Shown in pieces: positions 44,724-55,075 of a stretch of 64,000 nucleotides of DNA; position 1 is the stretch's first letter; each line of letters starts with the position of its first letter. Origin of the DNA: Mycetocola zhadangensis (lineage in GTDB: Bacteria; Actinomycetota; Actinomycetes; Actinomycetales; Microbacteriaceae). The translations under genes and the position numbers were made by a program. The DNA lies in the NCBI RefSeq assembly GCF_003668565.1, contig NZ_RCWJ01000001.1, forward strand, positions 744,001-808,000, written 5' to 3'. The notes under the pieces were generated by a model. That model searched no databases and had not been told where the DNA came from. It was given only the letters and a program-made list of their open reading frames with translations.

Positions 44724-45761
44724 ATGGATCTCACGGTTCTCTGGTTCGGCATCATCGCCTTCCTGTTCATCGGATACTTCGTCCTCGACGGCTTCGACTT
44801 CGGCGTGGGAATGGCAATGCCGTTCGTCTCGAAGGATGACACCGACCGGCGAGTGGTCATCAACACCATCGGTCCGGTCTGGGACCTCAATGAGACGTGG
44901 CTCATCGTGGCCGGAGCGTCTCTCTTTGCGGCGTTCCCCGAGTGGTATGCGACTCTGTTCAGCGGGTTTTACCTGCCTCTGCTGCTGATCCTCGTTGCCC
45001 TCATCCTGCGCGGCGTGTCCTTCGAATACCGCCACCAGCGCCCCGAACGTCTGTGGAAGCAGCGGTTCGACAGGATGATCGTGTTCGGCTCTGCCGTTCC
45101 GGCGCTGCTCTGGGGTGTCGCATTCGCGAACATCGTGCGCGGTGTTCCCCTCGACTCAGGACACAACTACACGGGCACAGTTTTCGACCTGTTGAACCCA
45201 TACGCACTTCTCGGCGGAGTCACAACGCTTCTGCTCTTCTTGACCCACGGAGCCTTGTTCCTGGTGCTGAAGACCGAGGGACCGATCCACTCGAGGGCTC
45301 GAACCCTGGCTTTTCGCGCCGGAGTGGTGACCGTCGTGGTCGCCGCCGTGTTCCTGGCCTGGACGGTGCTCGAGTTTGGCACCCTGCCGGCACTCGTTCT
45401 CGCGGCCGCCGCCGCCGTCGCGCTCATCGCCTCGGTCGTCGCGAACATCCGTCGCAAGGAAGGAGCGGCGTTCACACTGATGGCCTTCACCATCGGCTTT
45501 GCGGTTCTCACGCTCTTCGCGTCGCTGTTCCCGGCTGTCATGCCCGCGAGCAACGACCCGGCGAACAGCCTGACGATCGCCAACGCGTCATCAAGCCCGT
45601 ACACCCTCCAGGTGATGAGCTGGACGGCCCTCGCCGCGCTGCCGTTGATCCTCGCCTACCAGGTTTGGACCTACTGGGTGTTCCGCAAACGGGTGACCCG
45701 CTCCCACATCGACTCGGCTGCCCACCCGGACACCGAAGCGACAGTTGAAGCGGCGCACTAA
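44724..45761 (+). CDS. cydB: Cytochrome bd oxidase subunit II
   Basis: This 345-aa partner of CydA starts with the family helix FLFIGYFVLDGFDFGVGMAM, and GPVWDLNETWLIVAGASLFAAFP and SFEYRHQRP follow. These are the conserved contacts with subunit I. ATG 44724 with AGGAGG upstream. cydD follows 3 nt after the stop, completing a cydABDC operon. Confidence 0.97.
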   Translation: MDLTVLWFGIIAFLFIGYFVLDGFDFGVGMAMPFVSKDDTDRRVVINTIGPVWDLNETWLIVAGASLFAAFPEWYATLFSGFYLPLLLILVALILRGVSFEYRHQRPERLWKQRFDRMIVFGSAVPALLWGVAFANIVRGVPLDSGHNYTGTVFDLLNPYALLGGVTTLLLFLTHGALFLVLKTEGPIHSRARTLAFRAGVVTVVVAAVFLAWTVLEFGTLPALVLAAAAAVALIASVVANIRRKEGAAFTLMAFTIGFAVLTLFASLFPAVMPASNDPANSLTIANASSSPYTLQVMSWTALAALPLILAYQVWTYWVFRKRVTRSHIDSAAHPDTEATVEAAH

Positions 45762-45764
45762 CCT

Positions 45765-47417
45765 GTGAAGGTGCGTCCCCTTGATCCCCGACTCCTTCGC
45801 TATGCGGTCAGCGCCAGATGGTTCCTGGCCGGTGGGGCAGCCCTCGGTCTAGCGACCACCGCCTGCATCCTGGCGTTCGCGTGGCTCATCACCGAGTGCG
45901 TCACCGGGGCGATCGAAGGCCGCGGCCTCACCGAGCTCTCCCCGTACATCGGCATACTGGCCGCAGTCGCGTTACTGCGGGCCGGCCTGGTTTACGCACA
46001 GGACCTGATCGCAGCCCGCGGCGCTGCAAAGGTCAAGAGCGAGCTGCGGCTCGGGGTACTCGACGCGGTGCGTCGGCTCGGTCCCTCGTTTCTGGCCGAG
46101 CGCAACAGCGCCCGCGTCGCGACGCTGCTCGGCAGGGGCATGGACGCACTCGACGACTACTTCTCGAAATACCTGCCCCAGCTCATCCTCACCGTCATCG
46201 TCACGCCCATCGTGGTGTTCGTTGTGCTTCTTTCCGACTGGGTGTCCGCGGTGTTCATTCTGGTGACCCTGCCGCTCATTCCCGTCTTTATGGTGCTGAT
46301 CGGCTGGGCTACCCAGGCGGTCCAGCGAAAGCAGTGGTCAGTGCTCGGTGACCTCTCCAGCGGCTTCGTAGACACGCTCGGTGGCCTCGCAACCCTCAAA
46401 ATTTTCGGTAGAGAATTCCGACAGGTCAAACGGATGCGATCAATCACGACCGCCTATCGGGTCCAGACGATGCGTGTGCTGCGGATCTCCTTCCTCTCGA
46501 GCTTCGCGCTCGAACTGGCGGCCAGCCTGTCGGTTGCGCTTGTCGCGGTCTCCATCGGCCTGCGGCTGGTTGACGGCTCACTCGGCTTGTCTGTTGGCCT
46601 TTTTGTGCTGCTGCTCGCTCCGGAAGCCTTCCTGCCGCTGCGCCAAGTTGGAGCGAACTTCCATGCGTCGGCCGAGGGCGTTGCCGCGGCTGACGACGCA
46701 TTCGCCCTGCTTGACGACGCACGGAAGATCCCGGCCGACGCGACTCCCGCGCTCGATCACGGCGCTCTGGTCTCGGGGGTGCTGTCCCTCCGGGACGTCA
46801 CGGTCGACTACGGGGAGGGTGCCGTAGCGGCGCCGGTCTCCGTCGACTTTACTCCGGGAGTCCTGACCGTTCTTGCCGGTCCAAGTGGTGTCGGCAAGTC
46901 CAGTCTGCTCGCGGCGATTCTCGGCTTTGCACCGTACTCCGGGTCCGTCAGCCTTGGCGGGCATCCGATTTCGTCGTCAGCGACGGAACGCGGCTGGCTA
47001 GCCTGGGCCGGGCAGCGCCCTTCACTCAGCATGGGCACAATCGCCGACAACGTTGCGCTCGGTTCCGACAAGGTCGACCTCGGCCTGGTCGGCCGGGCGC
47101 TCCAGCTCGCAGCCGCGCCAGAGCTCGACCCCGACCTCCCCGTTGGGGTTGGTGGGGCAGGCCTTTCCGGTGGCCAGGCGCAGCGCGTCGCCCTTGCACG
47201 TGCCATTTACCGCGCACTCGACCGTCGCTGCGCGGTGCTGCTCCTCGACGAGCCAAGCTCCGCCCTCGACCACGCCACAGAGGCGCGTCTTCTCGATGGA
47301 CTCGCTGCCGTGGCACGCACAGGCATCGCGGTCGTTGTGGTCAGCCATCGGCAGGCCGTGATCGAGCGCGCCGACTCGGTCGTTCGGATCTCGCCCCGAT
47401 CGGCGGTGACGGTATGA
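45765..47417 (+). CDS. cydD: Thiol reductant ABC exporter subunit CydD
   Basis: This is a 550-aa ABC half-transporter with a membrane domain (about 1-320) followed by the ATPase. Walker A is AGPSGVGKSS (near 371-380), the signature LSGGQAQRVALARA, and Walker B VLLLDEPSSALD. With CydC it exports cysteine or glutathione to allow cytochrome bd assembly. GTG start, and the end overlaps cydC by 4 nt. Confidence 0.95.
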   Translation: MKVRPLDPRLLRYAVSARWFLAGGAALGLATTACILAFAWLITECVTGAIEGRGLTELSPYIGILAAVALLRAGLVYAQDLIAARGAAKVKSELRLGVLDAVRRLGPSFLAERNSARVATLLGRGMDALDDYFSKYLPQLILTVIVTPIVVFVVLLSDWVSAVFILVTLPLIPVFMVLIGWATQAVQRKQWSVLGDLSSGFVDTLGGLATLKIFGREFRQVKRMRSITTAYRVQTMRVLRISFLSSFALELAASLSVALVAVSIGLRLVDGSLGLSVGLFVLLLAPEAFLPLRQVGANFHASAEGVAAADDAFALLDDARKIPADATPALDHGALVSGVLSLRDVTVDYGEGAVAAPVSVDFTPGVLTVLAGPSGVGKSSLLAAILGFAPYSGSVSLGGHPISSSATERGWLAWAGQRPSLSMGTIADNVALGSDKVDLGLVGRALQLAAAPELDPDLPVGVGGAGLSGGQAQRVALARAIYRALDRRCAVLLLDEPSSALDHATEARLLDGLAAVARTGIAVVVVSHRQAVIERADSVVRISPRSAVTV

Positions 47418-49132
47418 GTGCCGCTTCGAAAACCGGACGCCGTGAGACATTCGCGATCCTGAGAACCGCCCTCCCGGTAACGACAGGTGGCGTTCTCGGT
47501 GTGCTGTTCGGGATCCTCGCAGCTCTCTGCACGGTTGCCCTGTTGGCAACGAGCGCGTACCTGATCACTCGTGCAGCCGAACAGCCCCCGATCCTCTATC
47601 TGTCCATGGCCGTCGTCGGCGTGCGGGCGTTCGCCCTCGGACGCGCCTTTTTCCGATACCTGGAACGGCTGGCCAGCCACGACGCCGCCTTCCGTCAGCT
47701 CGAAACGGTGCGGGTGGACCTGCTTCGTCGGCTCATTCCGCTTGCACCAGACGGACTGGGGCGTTCTCGCCGCGGCTCGCTCTTGTCGTCCCTGGTCTCG
47801 GATGTGGATGAGCTGCAGAACCTGCCGCTTCGCGTGCTCCAGCCGCTTGTGACATCCGTCGGTGTCGCAGCCATCGCCGTGTGGGTTGTGGCGATTCTGT
47901 CACCGGCCGCGGCGGTCGGCCTGGCGATTGCGTTGCTCGCGGCCTTCCTCATCGGAACCCTTGTTGCCGCCCGATTGGCCGCATCAGCCGAGAGGTCGCT
48001 CGCCCCGCGTCGTGCGGCGCTTGTGGACGCCGTCCTGGACTACCTGAGCAATCTCGATGTCCTCATTGCCTACGGAGCCGAGCAATCGGGCAGGCGCACC
48101 GTGGAGGCAGCGGACGCCGCACTCACCAGGGCGCTGACCGCACGGGCTGCCGGCGTTGGAATCGCCGGGGCGTCACTCTCCTTGTTTTCCGGGCTCGCGG
48201 TCGCCTGGTCGCTCGTTGCCGGGATACCCGCGGTGTCGACCGCGGGGAGCACGCTGAGCGGACCGGCACTCGCTGTTATCGTGCTGGTGCCGCTGGCCGT
48301 CTTCGAAATCGTCGCGAGCGTTCCGCTCGCTGCGAGCGCATGGCGGCAGGTGCGATCCAGCGCCGAACGAATCGCGAAGATCGCCCCGGCTGACGTGCCG
48401 GCGGAGCTTCCGCTCGATGGCGGAAGCGCTGGGTGGGCGCCGCAGCCTGGGGCACCAGTGCTCGAGCTGTCGGGGGTCCAGGCAACCTGGCCTGGTGCGG
48501 AGCAGCCGGCACTCACCGTCGACGCTTTGCGAATCGAAACAGGAGAGCGCGTCCTGATTGAGGGAATGAGCGGTGCCGGAAAGACGACGCTGGCGCATGT
48601 GCTTGTGCGGTTCCTCGAGTACGACGGCACGTACCTGCTTGCCGGTCAGGACGTGCGAAACCTCCCGCTTGAATCCGTTCGGGGTTTCGTCGGGTTGTGT
48701 GAGCAAGTGCCCTACCTGTTCGATGAAAGCATCCGGCAAAATTTGCTCTTTGCACGCGACACCGCGACCGACGCCGAACTCACGGACGTTCTCGACCGGG
48801 TGGGGCTCGGGCAATGGCTGGTCGCCCGTGGCGGGCTGGACTCCAGGGTGGGGGAGCGCGGCGCGCTCGTCTCGGGCGGGCAAGCCCAACGCATCGCCCT
48901 CGCTCGAGCGCTGCTTCGCGATTTCCCGGTGATCGTGCTCGACGAGCCGACCGCGAACGTTGAAGCCGATCTCGCAGAGAGCCTGCTGCGCGACCTGCTC
49001 GGCGCCACGAACGACGCGGGTCGCGCAGTTATCCTCATCTCCCATGCGGACGTTCCGGCGTCGATTGTCGATCGTCGCATTCGGATCTCGCACGGCACAC
49101 TGCAGTCGGTGGCACCACAATCACCGTTGTGA
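47414..49132 (+). CDS. cydC: Thiol reductant ABC exporter subunit CydC
   Basis: This 572-aa ABC half-transporter is the partner of CydD. After the membrane domain (six helices, about 15-310) come Walker A GMSGAGKTT (around 385), the signature VSGGQAQRIALARALL and Walker B VIVLDEPTANVE. The gene starts in the overlap ATGA with cydD and its end overlaps the open frame of the next TetR gene, whose own start lies 17 nt later. Confidence 0.94.
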   Translation: MSAASKTGRRETFAILRTALPVTTGGVLGVLFGILAALCTVALLATSAYLITRAAEQPPILYLSMAVVGVRAFALGRAFFRYLERLASHDAAFRQLETVRVDLLRRLIPLAPDGLGRSRRGSLLSSLVSDVDELQNLPLRVLQPLVTSVGVAAIAVWVVAILSPAAAVGLAIALLAAFLIGTLVAARLAASAERSLAPRRAALVDAVLDYLSNLDVLIAYGAEQSGRRTVEAADAALTRALTARAAGVGIAGASLSLFSGLAVAWSLVAGIPAVSTAGSTLSGPALAVIVLVPLAVFEIVASVPLAASAWRQVRSSAERIAKIAPADVPAELPLDGGSAGWAPQPGAPVLELSGVQATWPGAEQPALTVDALRIETGERVLIEGMSGAGKTTLAHVLVRFLEYDGTYLLAGQDVRNLPLESVRGFVGLCEQVPYLFDESIRQNLLFARDTATDAELTDVLDRVGLGQWLVARGGLDSRVGERGALVSGGQAQRIALARALLRDFPVIVLDEPTANVEADLAESLLRDLLGATNDAGRAVILISHADVPASIVDRRIRISHGTLQSVAPQSPL

Positions 49133-49149
49133 GGTACAAAGGAGAGACC

Positions 49150-49770
49150 ATGAGTGACACTGACGCACAACCGGTCGGCCTCCGCGCGCGCAAGCGTGCG
49201 GCGACCCGCTCCGCGATCGAGCAAACCGCGATCCGACTGGTGCGCGAGCACGGGTACGACCATGTCACGATCGAGATGGTGTGCGATGAAAGCCAAGTTT
49301 CGCAGCGCACGTTCTTCAACTATTTCGGATCGAAAGAGGGTGTGATCCTCGGACCCCCGCCCTCACTCGACGCTCTCGACGGAAAGCGATTCGTCGCGGA
49401 GCGTGGTGACGATATCGTCCTCGATCTCGTGAGAATCGTGGCATCCGCTCTTCTGGATGACACCCTGGACGCCGAGCTTCTTCAGGCCAGGTTTCTCATC
49501 ATCACGACCACACCTGAACTCCTCGGACGCCAGATGGTGTGGATGAACACGCAGGAAGCCGACCTCACCGACCTCGTCCTACGGCGGTTCGCCGTAGAGA
49601 AACGAACCGGGGATGACCTGCGCGACGAGGCAGCGATGGTTGTCGCTCTCGCGTTCACGGCCCTGCGCTTCGCCCTGCAGAAACTGTTCGCCGAGTCGGC
49701 GTCCGGGTCGGCCGAAGACATCCTCGTTCACGCTTCCACCCTGATCCGACGGATCGCCCAGGCGGGCTGA
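49150..49770 (+). CDS. TetR/AcrR family transcriptional regulator
   Basis: This is a 206-aa repressor with the helix-turn-helix about 40-60 (HVTIEMVCDESQVSQRTFFNYF, then GSKEGVIL). The C-terminal domain carries no readable ligand signature. ATG 49150 has AAAGGAGAG upstream, a better start than GTG 49129. It is the last gene behind cydABDC and may share its transcript, thus a second possible control layer on that operon. Confidence 0.9.
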   Translation: MSDTDAQPVGLRARKRAATRSAIEQTAIRLVREHGYDHVTIEMVCDESQVSQRTFFNYFGSKEGVILGPPPSLDALDGKRFVAERGDDIVLDLVRIVASALLDDTLDAELLQARFLIITTTPELLGRQMVWMNTQEADLTDLVLRRFAVEKRTGDDLRDEAAMVVALAFTALRFALQKLFAESASGSAEDILVHASTLIRRIAQAG

Positions 49771-49774
49771 TCAC

Positions 49775-50233
49775 TCAGCTTTCTTCGGGCGCGCGCAGAG
49801 GCTCGCAGACGATCACCGGAATATCGCGATCAGTCTTGCTCTGGTACCTGGCGTACCCCGGGTAGGCCGCAACTATCGTCGGCCACAGCTCGGCCTTCTC
49901 GGACGGTGTTGCGGTGCGTGCTCGAAACTTCCTCCGCTCACCATCGACCGTTACCTCGACGTTCGGCTGAGCGCGAAGGTTGAGGTACCACTGCGGATGA
50001 GCGTCGTTTCCGCCCTTTGATGCGACCAGCACCAGACGCTCCGGCTCGGCGATCGGGGCGGTCAGCAGCGTCGATCGGACGATGCCGGTCGAGCGGCCAA
50101 CCGTGTGCAGCTCGACGACGTCCATTCGCCCGAGAGTCTGGCCGACGCGGCCGCGCGAGAGGGCGAGCACGAGGCGGTGAACCGTGTTCATCGCACGCAT
50201 GGTCAGATCTGTTGCCGTATTCCGAACCCCCAT
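49775..50233 (-). CDS. Deazaflavin (F420)-dependent nitroreductase family protein
   Basis: This 152-aa protein has the FMN-binding split-barrel fold of the Ddn family. The characteristic parts are LHTVGRSTGIVRSTLLTAPI, LVLVASKGGNDAHPQWYLNL and the NVEVTVDGERR strand. Ddn relatives reduce quinones or nitro compounds with F420H2. Whether this organism makes F420 cannot be told from the window. The gene is convergent with the TetR gene. Confidence 0.88.
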   Translation of the reverse strand: MGVRNTATDLTMRAMNTVHRLVLALSRGRVGQTLGRMDVVELHTVGRSTGIVRSTLLTAPIAEPERLVLVASKGGNDAHPQWYLNLRAQPNVEVTVDGERRKFRARTATPSEKAELWPTIVAAYPGYARYQSKTDRDIPVIVCEPLRAPEES

Positions 50234-50294
50234 GGAAGGAAGTGTATGTCGCGTGCGTGACGGAGGCGAACCCGGCGCGACCTAGGGTGGAAAT

Positions 50295-51674
50295 GTGAAA
50301 CTCCGAACAACGTCGCGTGCCCTGTCGGCGTGGATCGACCCCGAAACGGCCTTCCTCGCCCTGTTCGCCGGCTCGGAGCAATCCTTCTGGCTGGACAGCG
50401 GGAGGGACGCCGTCACCGGGTACAGCTACCTCGGCGACGGCAACCGCACCCTGACCGCGTCCGTCGACACGGGCACCGTGACCCACTCGCACGGTGCAGA
50501 CGCCGAAACAACTGCGGGAACGATCTTTGACGCGTTGTCCGATGTGCTGCGCGAACCACACCACCCGATCTCGACCGGCGAATTTGTGCCGGGCTGGGTG
50601 GGCTGGCTCGGGTACGAGGTCGGTGCTGAGCTTCAGCACACCCCGCGGCACAGCTCGCGGTATCCAGACGCCGCGTTCCTCCAGCCGCAGCGCATGCTTG
50701 TCTTCGACCACGAACGCCGCGCGGTGACCGCTCTGGTGACCCAGGACTCGGCCGCGGATGATGCCGACTTCGACTGGCTGGGCAGAATCGATTCCCTGGA
50801 ACAGGCCCAACCCCCACTCGATGCGCCGCTCGCGACCGACGCGTCCGCTCGCTGGCGGCACGACAGACAGGCCTACGGCGACCTCATCCGGAGCGCACAG
50901 CAACGCATCAGCGCCGGCGACGCCTACCAGCTGTGCGTCACAAACGAGGTGCTCGTCGACGGCAGCTTCGAGCCCGTCGCGGTGTATCGGCGGCTCCGGC
51001 ACGTCAGCCCGACTCATCACGGCGGCCTGCTCCGGATCGGAGGGGTGGCGCTGGTCAGTTCGTCTCCCGAACAATTCCTTCGCATCACCCCGGACGGCAC
51101 CATCACCACCCGCCCGATCAAGGGCACGCGCCCACGCGGTCACAATTTCGAAGCGGATGCCACGCAGCGCCTCGACCTGTTGGCTAGCGAAAAAGAACGC
51201 GCGGAGAACCTGATGATCGTCGATCTCATGCGCAACGACCTCGGCCGGGTGGCCGCACTCGGCAGCGTCCGGGTGAGTGAGCTCCTGGCGGTGGAAAGCT
51301 ACGCCCAGGTTCACCAGCTGGTCAGCACGGTGACAGCGCAACAGGCGCCCGGCGTCACAGCTGTCGATGTGGTCGCGGCCGCGTTCCCCGCCGGATCAAT
51401 GACCGGCGCTCCAAAGATCTCCGCGATGACTCTTCTCGACAGTCTGGAAGCGGGTCCGCGTGGCGTGTACTCAGGTGCCTTCGGCTATTTCGGCGCCGAC
51501 GGTGCCGTCGACCTTGCCATGGTGATTCGCAGCATCCTGATCGATGACAAAGGTGCGTCTCTCGGAACAGGCGGTGGCATCACGGCTCTGTCCGTCGTCG
51601 AGGAAGAAATCGACGAAACCCGCCTCAAAGCCGCGGCACTTCTGGATGCGCTCGGTGTAGCCAACAGGAAGTAG
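50295..51674 (+). CDS. pabB: Aminodeoxychorismate synthase component I / chorismate-binding enzyme
   Basis: This 459-aa enzyme of the anthranilate synthase I family makes 4-amino-4-deoxychorismate for folate. The chorismate-binding core is readable: PIKGTRPRG, SEKERAENLMIVDLMRNDLG, YAQVHQLVSTV and FPAGSMTGAPKISAM. The N-terminal domain of about 180 residues is normal. No glutamine amidotransferase (pabA) gene is adjacent, and TrpE-type function cannot be fully excluded. GTG start. Confidence 0.85.
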   Translation: MKLRTTSRALSAWIDPETAFLALFAGSEQSFWLDSGRDAVTGYSYLGDGNRTLTASVDTGTVTHSHGADAETTAGTIFDALSDVLREPHHPISTGEFVPGWVGWLGYEVGAELQHTPRHSSRYPDAAFLQPQRMLVFDHERRAVTALVTQDSAADDADFDWLGRIDSLEQAQPPLDAPLATDASARWRHDRQAYGDLIRSAQQRISAGDAYQLCVTNEVLVDGSFEPVAVYRRLRHVSPTHHGGLLRIGGVALVSSSPEQFLRITPDGTITTRPIKGTRPRGHNFEADATQRLDLLASEKERAENLMIVDLMRNDLGRVAALGSVRVSELLAVESYAQVHQLVSTVTAQQAPGVTAVDVVAAAFPAGSMTGAPKISAMTLLDSLEAGPRGVYSGAFGYFGADGAVDLAMVIRSILIDDKGASLGTGGGITALSVVEEEIDETRLKAAALLDALGVANRK

Positions 51675-51733
51675 GCTAGTTGGCTGGACCGTGATGAGCT
51701 CGCCCCGCTCCCCGGACGGTTCCTTCCCAGCTT

Positions 51734-54301
51734 ATGAATGAGAGCCCCGTGTCACACGACGAACTGAATCAGGCCGGCCACAAATACGACTTTGCCGCGA
51801 TCCAGAAAAAGTGGCTACCCGTGTGGGACGAAATGAAGCCCTTCGCAACGAGCGACTCCACGGATCGCCGCCCCCGCAAGTACGTGCTCGACATGTTCCC
51901 GTACCCGTCAGGCGATCTGCACATGGGCCACGCCGAAGCGTTCGGGTTCGGCGACATCGTCGCCCGCTACTGGCGTCAGCAGGGCTTCAACGTTCTGCAC
52001 CCGATCGGCTGGGACTCCTTCGGCCTGCCAGCCGAGAACGCCGCCATCAAGCGCGGTGTCGATCCGAGCGGCTGGACCTACGAGAACATCGCCCAGCAGA
52101 AGAACAGCTTCCGCACTTACGCGCCCTCGTTCGACTGGGACCGTGAACTCCACACCTCAGACCCTGAGTACTACCGCTGGACACAGTGGCTGTTCCTGCA
52201 GCTGTACAAGAAGGGCCTGGCCTACCGCAAGGACAGCGCCGTCAACTGGTGCCCGTTCGACCAGACGGTTCTCGCGAACGAGCAGGTCGTCGACGGTCGC
52301 TGTGAGCGTTGTGGCAACCTCGTCACCAAGAAGAAGCTCAACCAGTGGTACTTCCGTATCACCGACTACGCCGACCGCCTCATCGACGACCTCAAGCAGC
52401 TTGAGGGCGCATGGCCGACCAAGGTGCTCAGCATGCAGCGCAACTGGGTTGGTCGCTCAACCGGTGCCGATGTCGACTTCACCATCGAGGGCCGCGACGG
52501 GGTCGTTCCGGTCTACACCACCCGCCCCGACACCCTCTACGGCGTGACCTTCATGGTTGTCGCCGCCGACAGCGAGCTTGCTGCGGAGCTCGTCACCGAT
52601 GCTCCAGCGGAAACGCAGTCCGCGTTCGCCGAGTACCTCGACCGGGTCAAAGGCGAGAGTGACATCGATCGGCTCAGCACGGATCGCGAGAAGACCGGCG
52701 TCTTCCTCGAGCGGTACGCTGTGAACCCGATCAACGGTGAGCGCATCCCGATCTGGGCCTCCGACTACGTCCTCGCCGACTACGGCCACGGCGCCATCAT
52801 GGCCGTCCCAGCCCACGACCAGCGTGACCTCGACTTCGCGCGCGCGTTCGACCTGCCCGTCCGGGTTGTCGTCGACACCAACCAGCCCGTCACCGGAGCC
52901 ATCCCTGTGCTCATCGACGGTGAGCTGCCAGACGATCTGCCGCCGACAGACCCGAAGGTCACCGGAGAAGCACTCGTCGGGCCTGGCCGCCTGATCAACT
53001 CCGGCCCGTTCAACAGCCTCTCGAAGAACGCCGCCATCGCCAAGGTGACCGAGGCGCTGACATCGTCCGGCTTCGGCCGCGGCGCCAAGAACTACCGCCT
53101 GCGCGACTGGCTGATCTCTCGCCAGCGCTACTGGGGCACCCCGATCCCGATCATTCACTGCGACAAGTGCGGTGAGGTTCCGGTCCCCGAAGACCAGCTG
53201 CCGATCAAGCTGCCATCCGCTGAAGGTCTCGACCTGCAGCCGAAGGGCACGAGCCCGCTCGGTGCGGCCGAGGACTGGATCAACGTTTCCTGCCCGAACT
53301 GCGATGGTCCGGCCCAGCGCGACTCGGACACGATGGACACCTTCGTCGACAGCTCCTGGTACTACCTGCGCTACCTCAACGCGACCTCCGACACTGTCGC
53401 CTTCGACCCGGCCGAGGCCGAGAGGTGGGCGCCGGTCGACCAGTACGTTGGCGGAGTCGAGCACGCGATCCTGCACCTGCTCTACTCGCGGTTCATGACC
53501 AAGGTGCTCTACGACCTCGACTACCTGACCTTCACAGAGCCGTTCACGTCGCTGCTTAACCAGGGCATGGTGCTCATGGACGGCGCGAAGATGTCCAAGA
53601 GCCGTGGCAACCTCGTGGAGTTCGCGAGCGAGTTGTCACTGTACGGTGCTGACGCACTCCGCGTGACCCTCGCGTTCGCCAGCCCGCCAGAAGATGACAT
53701 CGACTGGGCCGACGTGTCTCCGGCCGGTTCGGCGAAGTTCCTGGCACGCGCCTGGCGTGTGGCGCAGGACGTCACGAGCGCACCGGACGTCGTCTGGAAG
53801 AAGGGCGACCCGGCCCTTCGTCGCGTGACTCACCGCTTCCTGGCCGATGCACCAGGCCTGGTTGAGTCGTTCAAGTTCAACGTCGTCATCGCGCGCTTGA
53901 TGGAACTCGTCAACGTGACCCGCAAGGTCATCGACACCGGTGCTGGCCCAGCGGATGCCGCGGTGCGGGAAGCAGCGGAAGTCACGGCCGTGGCCCTCAA
54001 CCTGTTTGCGCCATACACGGCGGAAGACATGTGGGAAAAGCTCGGTTATGAGCCGACTGTGGCGAAGGTGCTCTGGCGCAAGGCCGACCCGACACTCCTC
54101 GTCGAGGAGAGCGTCACCTGTGTTGTGCAGGTCGACGGCAAGGTTCGCGACCGCCTCGAGGTCTCGCCGAAGATCGACTCGGACGAACTCGAGAAGCAGG
54201 CACGTGCCTCGGCCGCGGTCGTTCGCGCCATCGGTGACCGCGAGATCGTCAACGTCGTTGTGCGAGCCCCCCGAGTGGTGAGCATCGCCACCCGTAAGTA
54301 A
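51734..54301 (+). CDS. leuS: Leucine--tRNA ligase
   Basis: This 855-aa class I synthetase has HIGH as HMGH (63-66) in [17 protein letters not shown]. Zinc-binding cysteines lie in the inserted domain (CERCGN and, later, CDKCGE/CPNCDG), and KMSKS is at GAKMSKS (about 619-623). The editing domain lies between. The start ATG 51734 leaves the conserved sequence [20 protein letters not shown] intact. No T-box is seen upstream. A strong terminator follows. Confidence 0.97.
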   Translation: MNESPVSHDELNQAGHKYDFAAIQKKWLPVWDEMKPFATSDSTDRRPRKYVLDMFPYPSGDLHMGHAEAFGFGDIVARYWRQQGFNVLHPIGWDSFGLPAENAAIKRGVDPSGWTYENIAQQKNSFRTYAPSFDWDRELHTSDPEYYRWTQWLFLQLYKKGLAYRKDSAVNWCPFDQTVLANEQVVDGRCERCGNLVTKKKLNQWYFRITDYADRLIDDLKQLEGAWPTKVLSMQRNWVGRSTGADVDFTIEGRDGVVPVYTTRPDTLYGVTFMVVAADSELAAELVTDAPAETQSAFAEYLDRVKGESDIDRLSTDREKTGVFLERYAVNPINGERIPIWASDYVLADYGHGAIMAVPAHDQRDLDFARAFDLPVRVVVDTNQPVTGAIPVLIDGELPDDLPPTDPKVTGEALVGPGRLINSGPFNSLSKNAAIAKVTEALTSSGFGRGAKNYRLRDWLISRQRYWGTPIPIIHCDKCGEVPVPEDQLPIKLPSAEGLDLQPKGTSPLGAAEDWINVSCPNCDGPAQRDSDTMDTFVDSSWYYLRYLNATSDTVAFDPAEAERWAPVDQYVGGVEHAILHLLYSRFMTKVLYDLDYLTFTEPFTSLLNQGMVLMDGAKMSKSRGNLVEFASELSLYGADALRVTLAFASPPEDDIDWADVSPAGSAKFLARAWRVAQDVTSAPDVVWKKGDPALRRVTHRFLADAPGLVESFKFNVVIARLMELVNVTRKVIDTGAGPADAAVREAAEVTAVALNLFAPYTAEDMWEKLGYEPTVAKVLWRKADPTLLVEESVTCVVQVDGKVRDRLEVSPKIDSDELEKQARASAAVVRAIGDREIVNVVVRAPRVVSIATRK

Positions 54302-54314
54302 GCTGCATCGTCTC

Positions 54315-54354
54315 GGCCCGCCGCCCCTTCACAGGGCGGCGGGCCTTTTCTTTT
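54315..54354 (+). terminator. Rho-independent terminator after leuS
   Basis: A 12-bp stem, GGCCCGCCGCCC (54315-54326) with GGGCGGCGGGCC (54334-54345), is followed by TTTTCTTTT. It starts 14 nt after the leuS stop. Confidence 0.95.
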
Positions 54355-54388
54355 CCTCACACCCGGCGGTGTCGGGACGCGCAGTCCC

Positions 54389-55075
54389 ATGAAACTGGGT
54401 TGGCTTGCAGGCATGACTCTGCAGTCAGACCCGCGCCCAGCGCATCGTGCGTCGGAGCGAACGCCGGTGTCTCTGCGGAGCCGTCGCCCTGCGCGTGTCC
54501 GCCTGGGCATCAGCGCCCTTCTCGTGCTGCTCATCGGCGGACTCTCTGTCGCTGTGGTCATCTCACTCCTGGGCTCGGCGGGCAGCACATCGACCCTCGC
54601 TGTCTCGCCGCCGCCCACGCTGCCGACCAGCACCGAGCCGAGCGGAGTCGCGGTCTACGTCCACATCCTCGGCGCGGTCGCGGCGCCTGGTGTTTATCAG
54701 TTGCGCGACGGAGACCGCGTGCTCGACGCCGTGGCTGCGGCTGGCGGATTCACGCCAAACGCAGATCAACGGGGCGTGAACCTGGCTCGGTTCGCCGTCG
54801 ATGGTGAGCAGATCCTCGTTCCTGAGATCGGGGCCGGCCCGCCCGGAACCGCAGCACCGCCGGGTGGGGGAGCCACAGCTCCCAGCAAGGTCAATCTCAA
54901 CACGGCGACGAGCGAACAACTCGAGGAGCTGCCGCGCCTCGGACCAGAGATGGCGTCACGAATCATCGCCTGGCGCGACGCCAACGGACCGTTCACCGCC
55001 GTCGAAGACCTGATGAACGTCACCGGGATTGGCGAGAAGACGTTCGATGCGCTCAAAGATCTGGTGACTGTGTGA
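54389..55075 (+). CDS. comEA: ComEA-family helix-hairpin-helix protein
   Basis: This 228-aa membrane-anchored DNA-binding protein would bring DNA to ComEC. A membrane helix lies near 40-61, an SLBB-like beta domain near 86-145 (VAVYVHILGAVAAPGVYQL), a proline-rich linker, and two helix-hairpin-helix repeats near 170-225 (VNLNTATSEQLEELPRLGPE, VTGIGEKTFDALKD). The start could be ATG 54389 or 54413. The stop overlaps comEC by 4 nt. Confidence 0.93.
   Translation: MKLGWLAGMTLQSDPRPAHRASERTPVSLRSRRPARVRLGISALLVLLIGGLSVAVVISLLGSAGSTSTLAVSPPPTLPTSTEPSGVAVYVHILGAVAAPGVYQLRDGDRVLDAVAAAGGFTPNADQRGVNLARFAVDGEQILVPEIGAGPPGTAAPPGGGATAPSKVNLNTATSEQLEELPRLGPEMASRIIAWRDANGPFTAVEDLMNVTGIGEKTFDALKDLVTV

Noticed and set aside
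49938-51341. 467-aa open frame on the minus strand
   Set aside because: Overlaps pabB and the start of the F420-type reductase, both with clear family motifs. The frame shows none.
51675-51733. Possible T-box or leader peptide before leuS
   Set aside because: The gap is only 59 nt, with no TGGTACC-like core, specifier or run of leucine codons.
52457-53476. 339-aa open frame on the minus strand
   Set aside because: Antisense shadow of leuS; no start signal and no recognisable domain.
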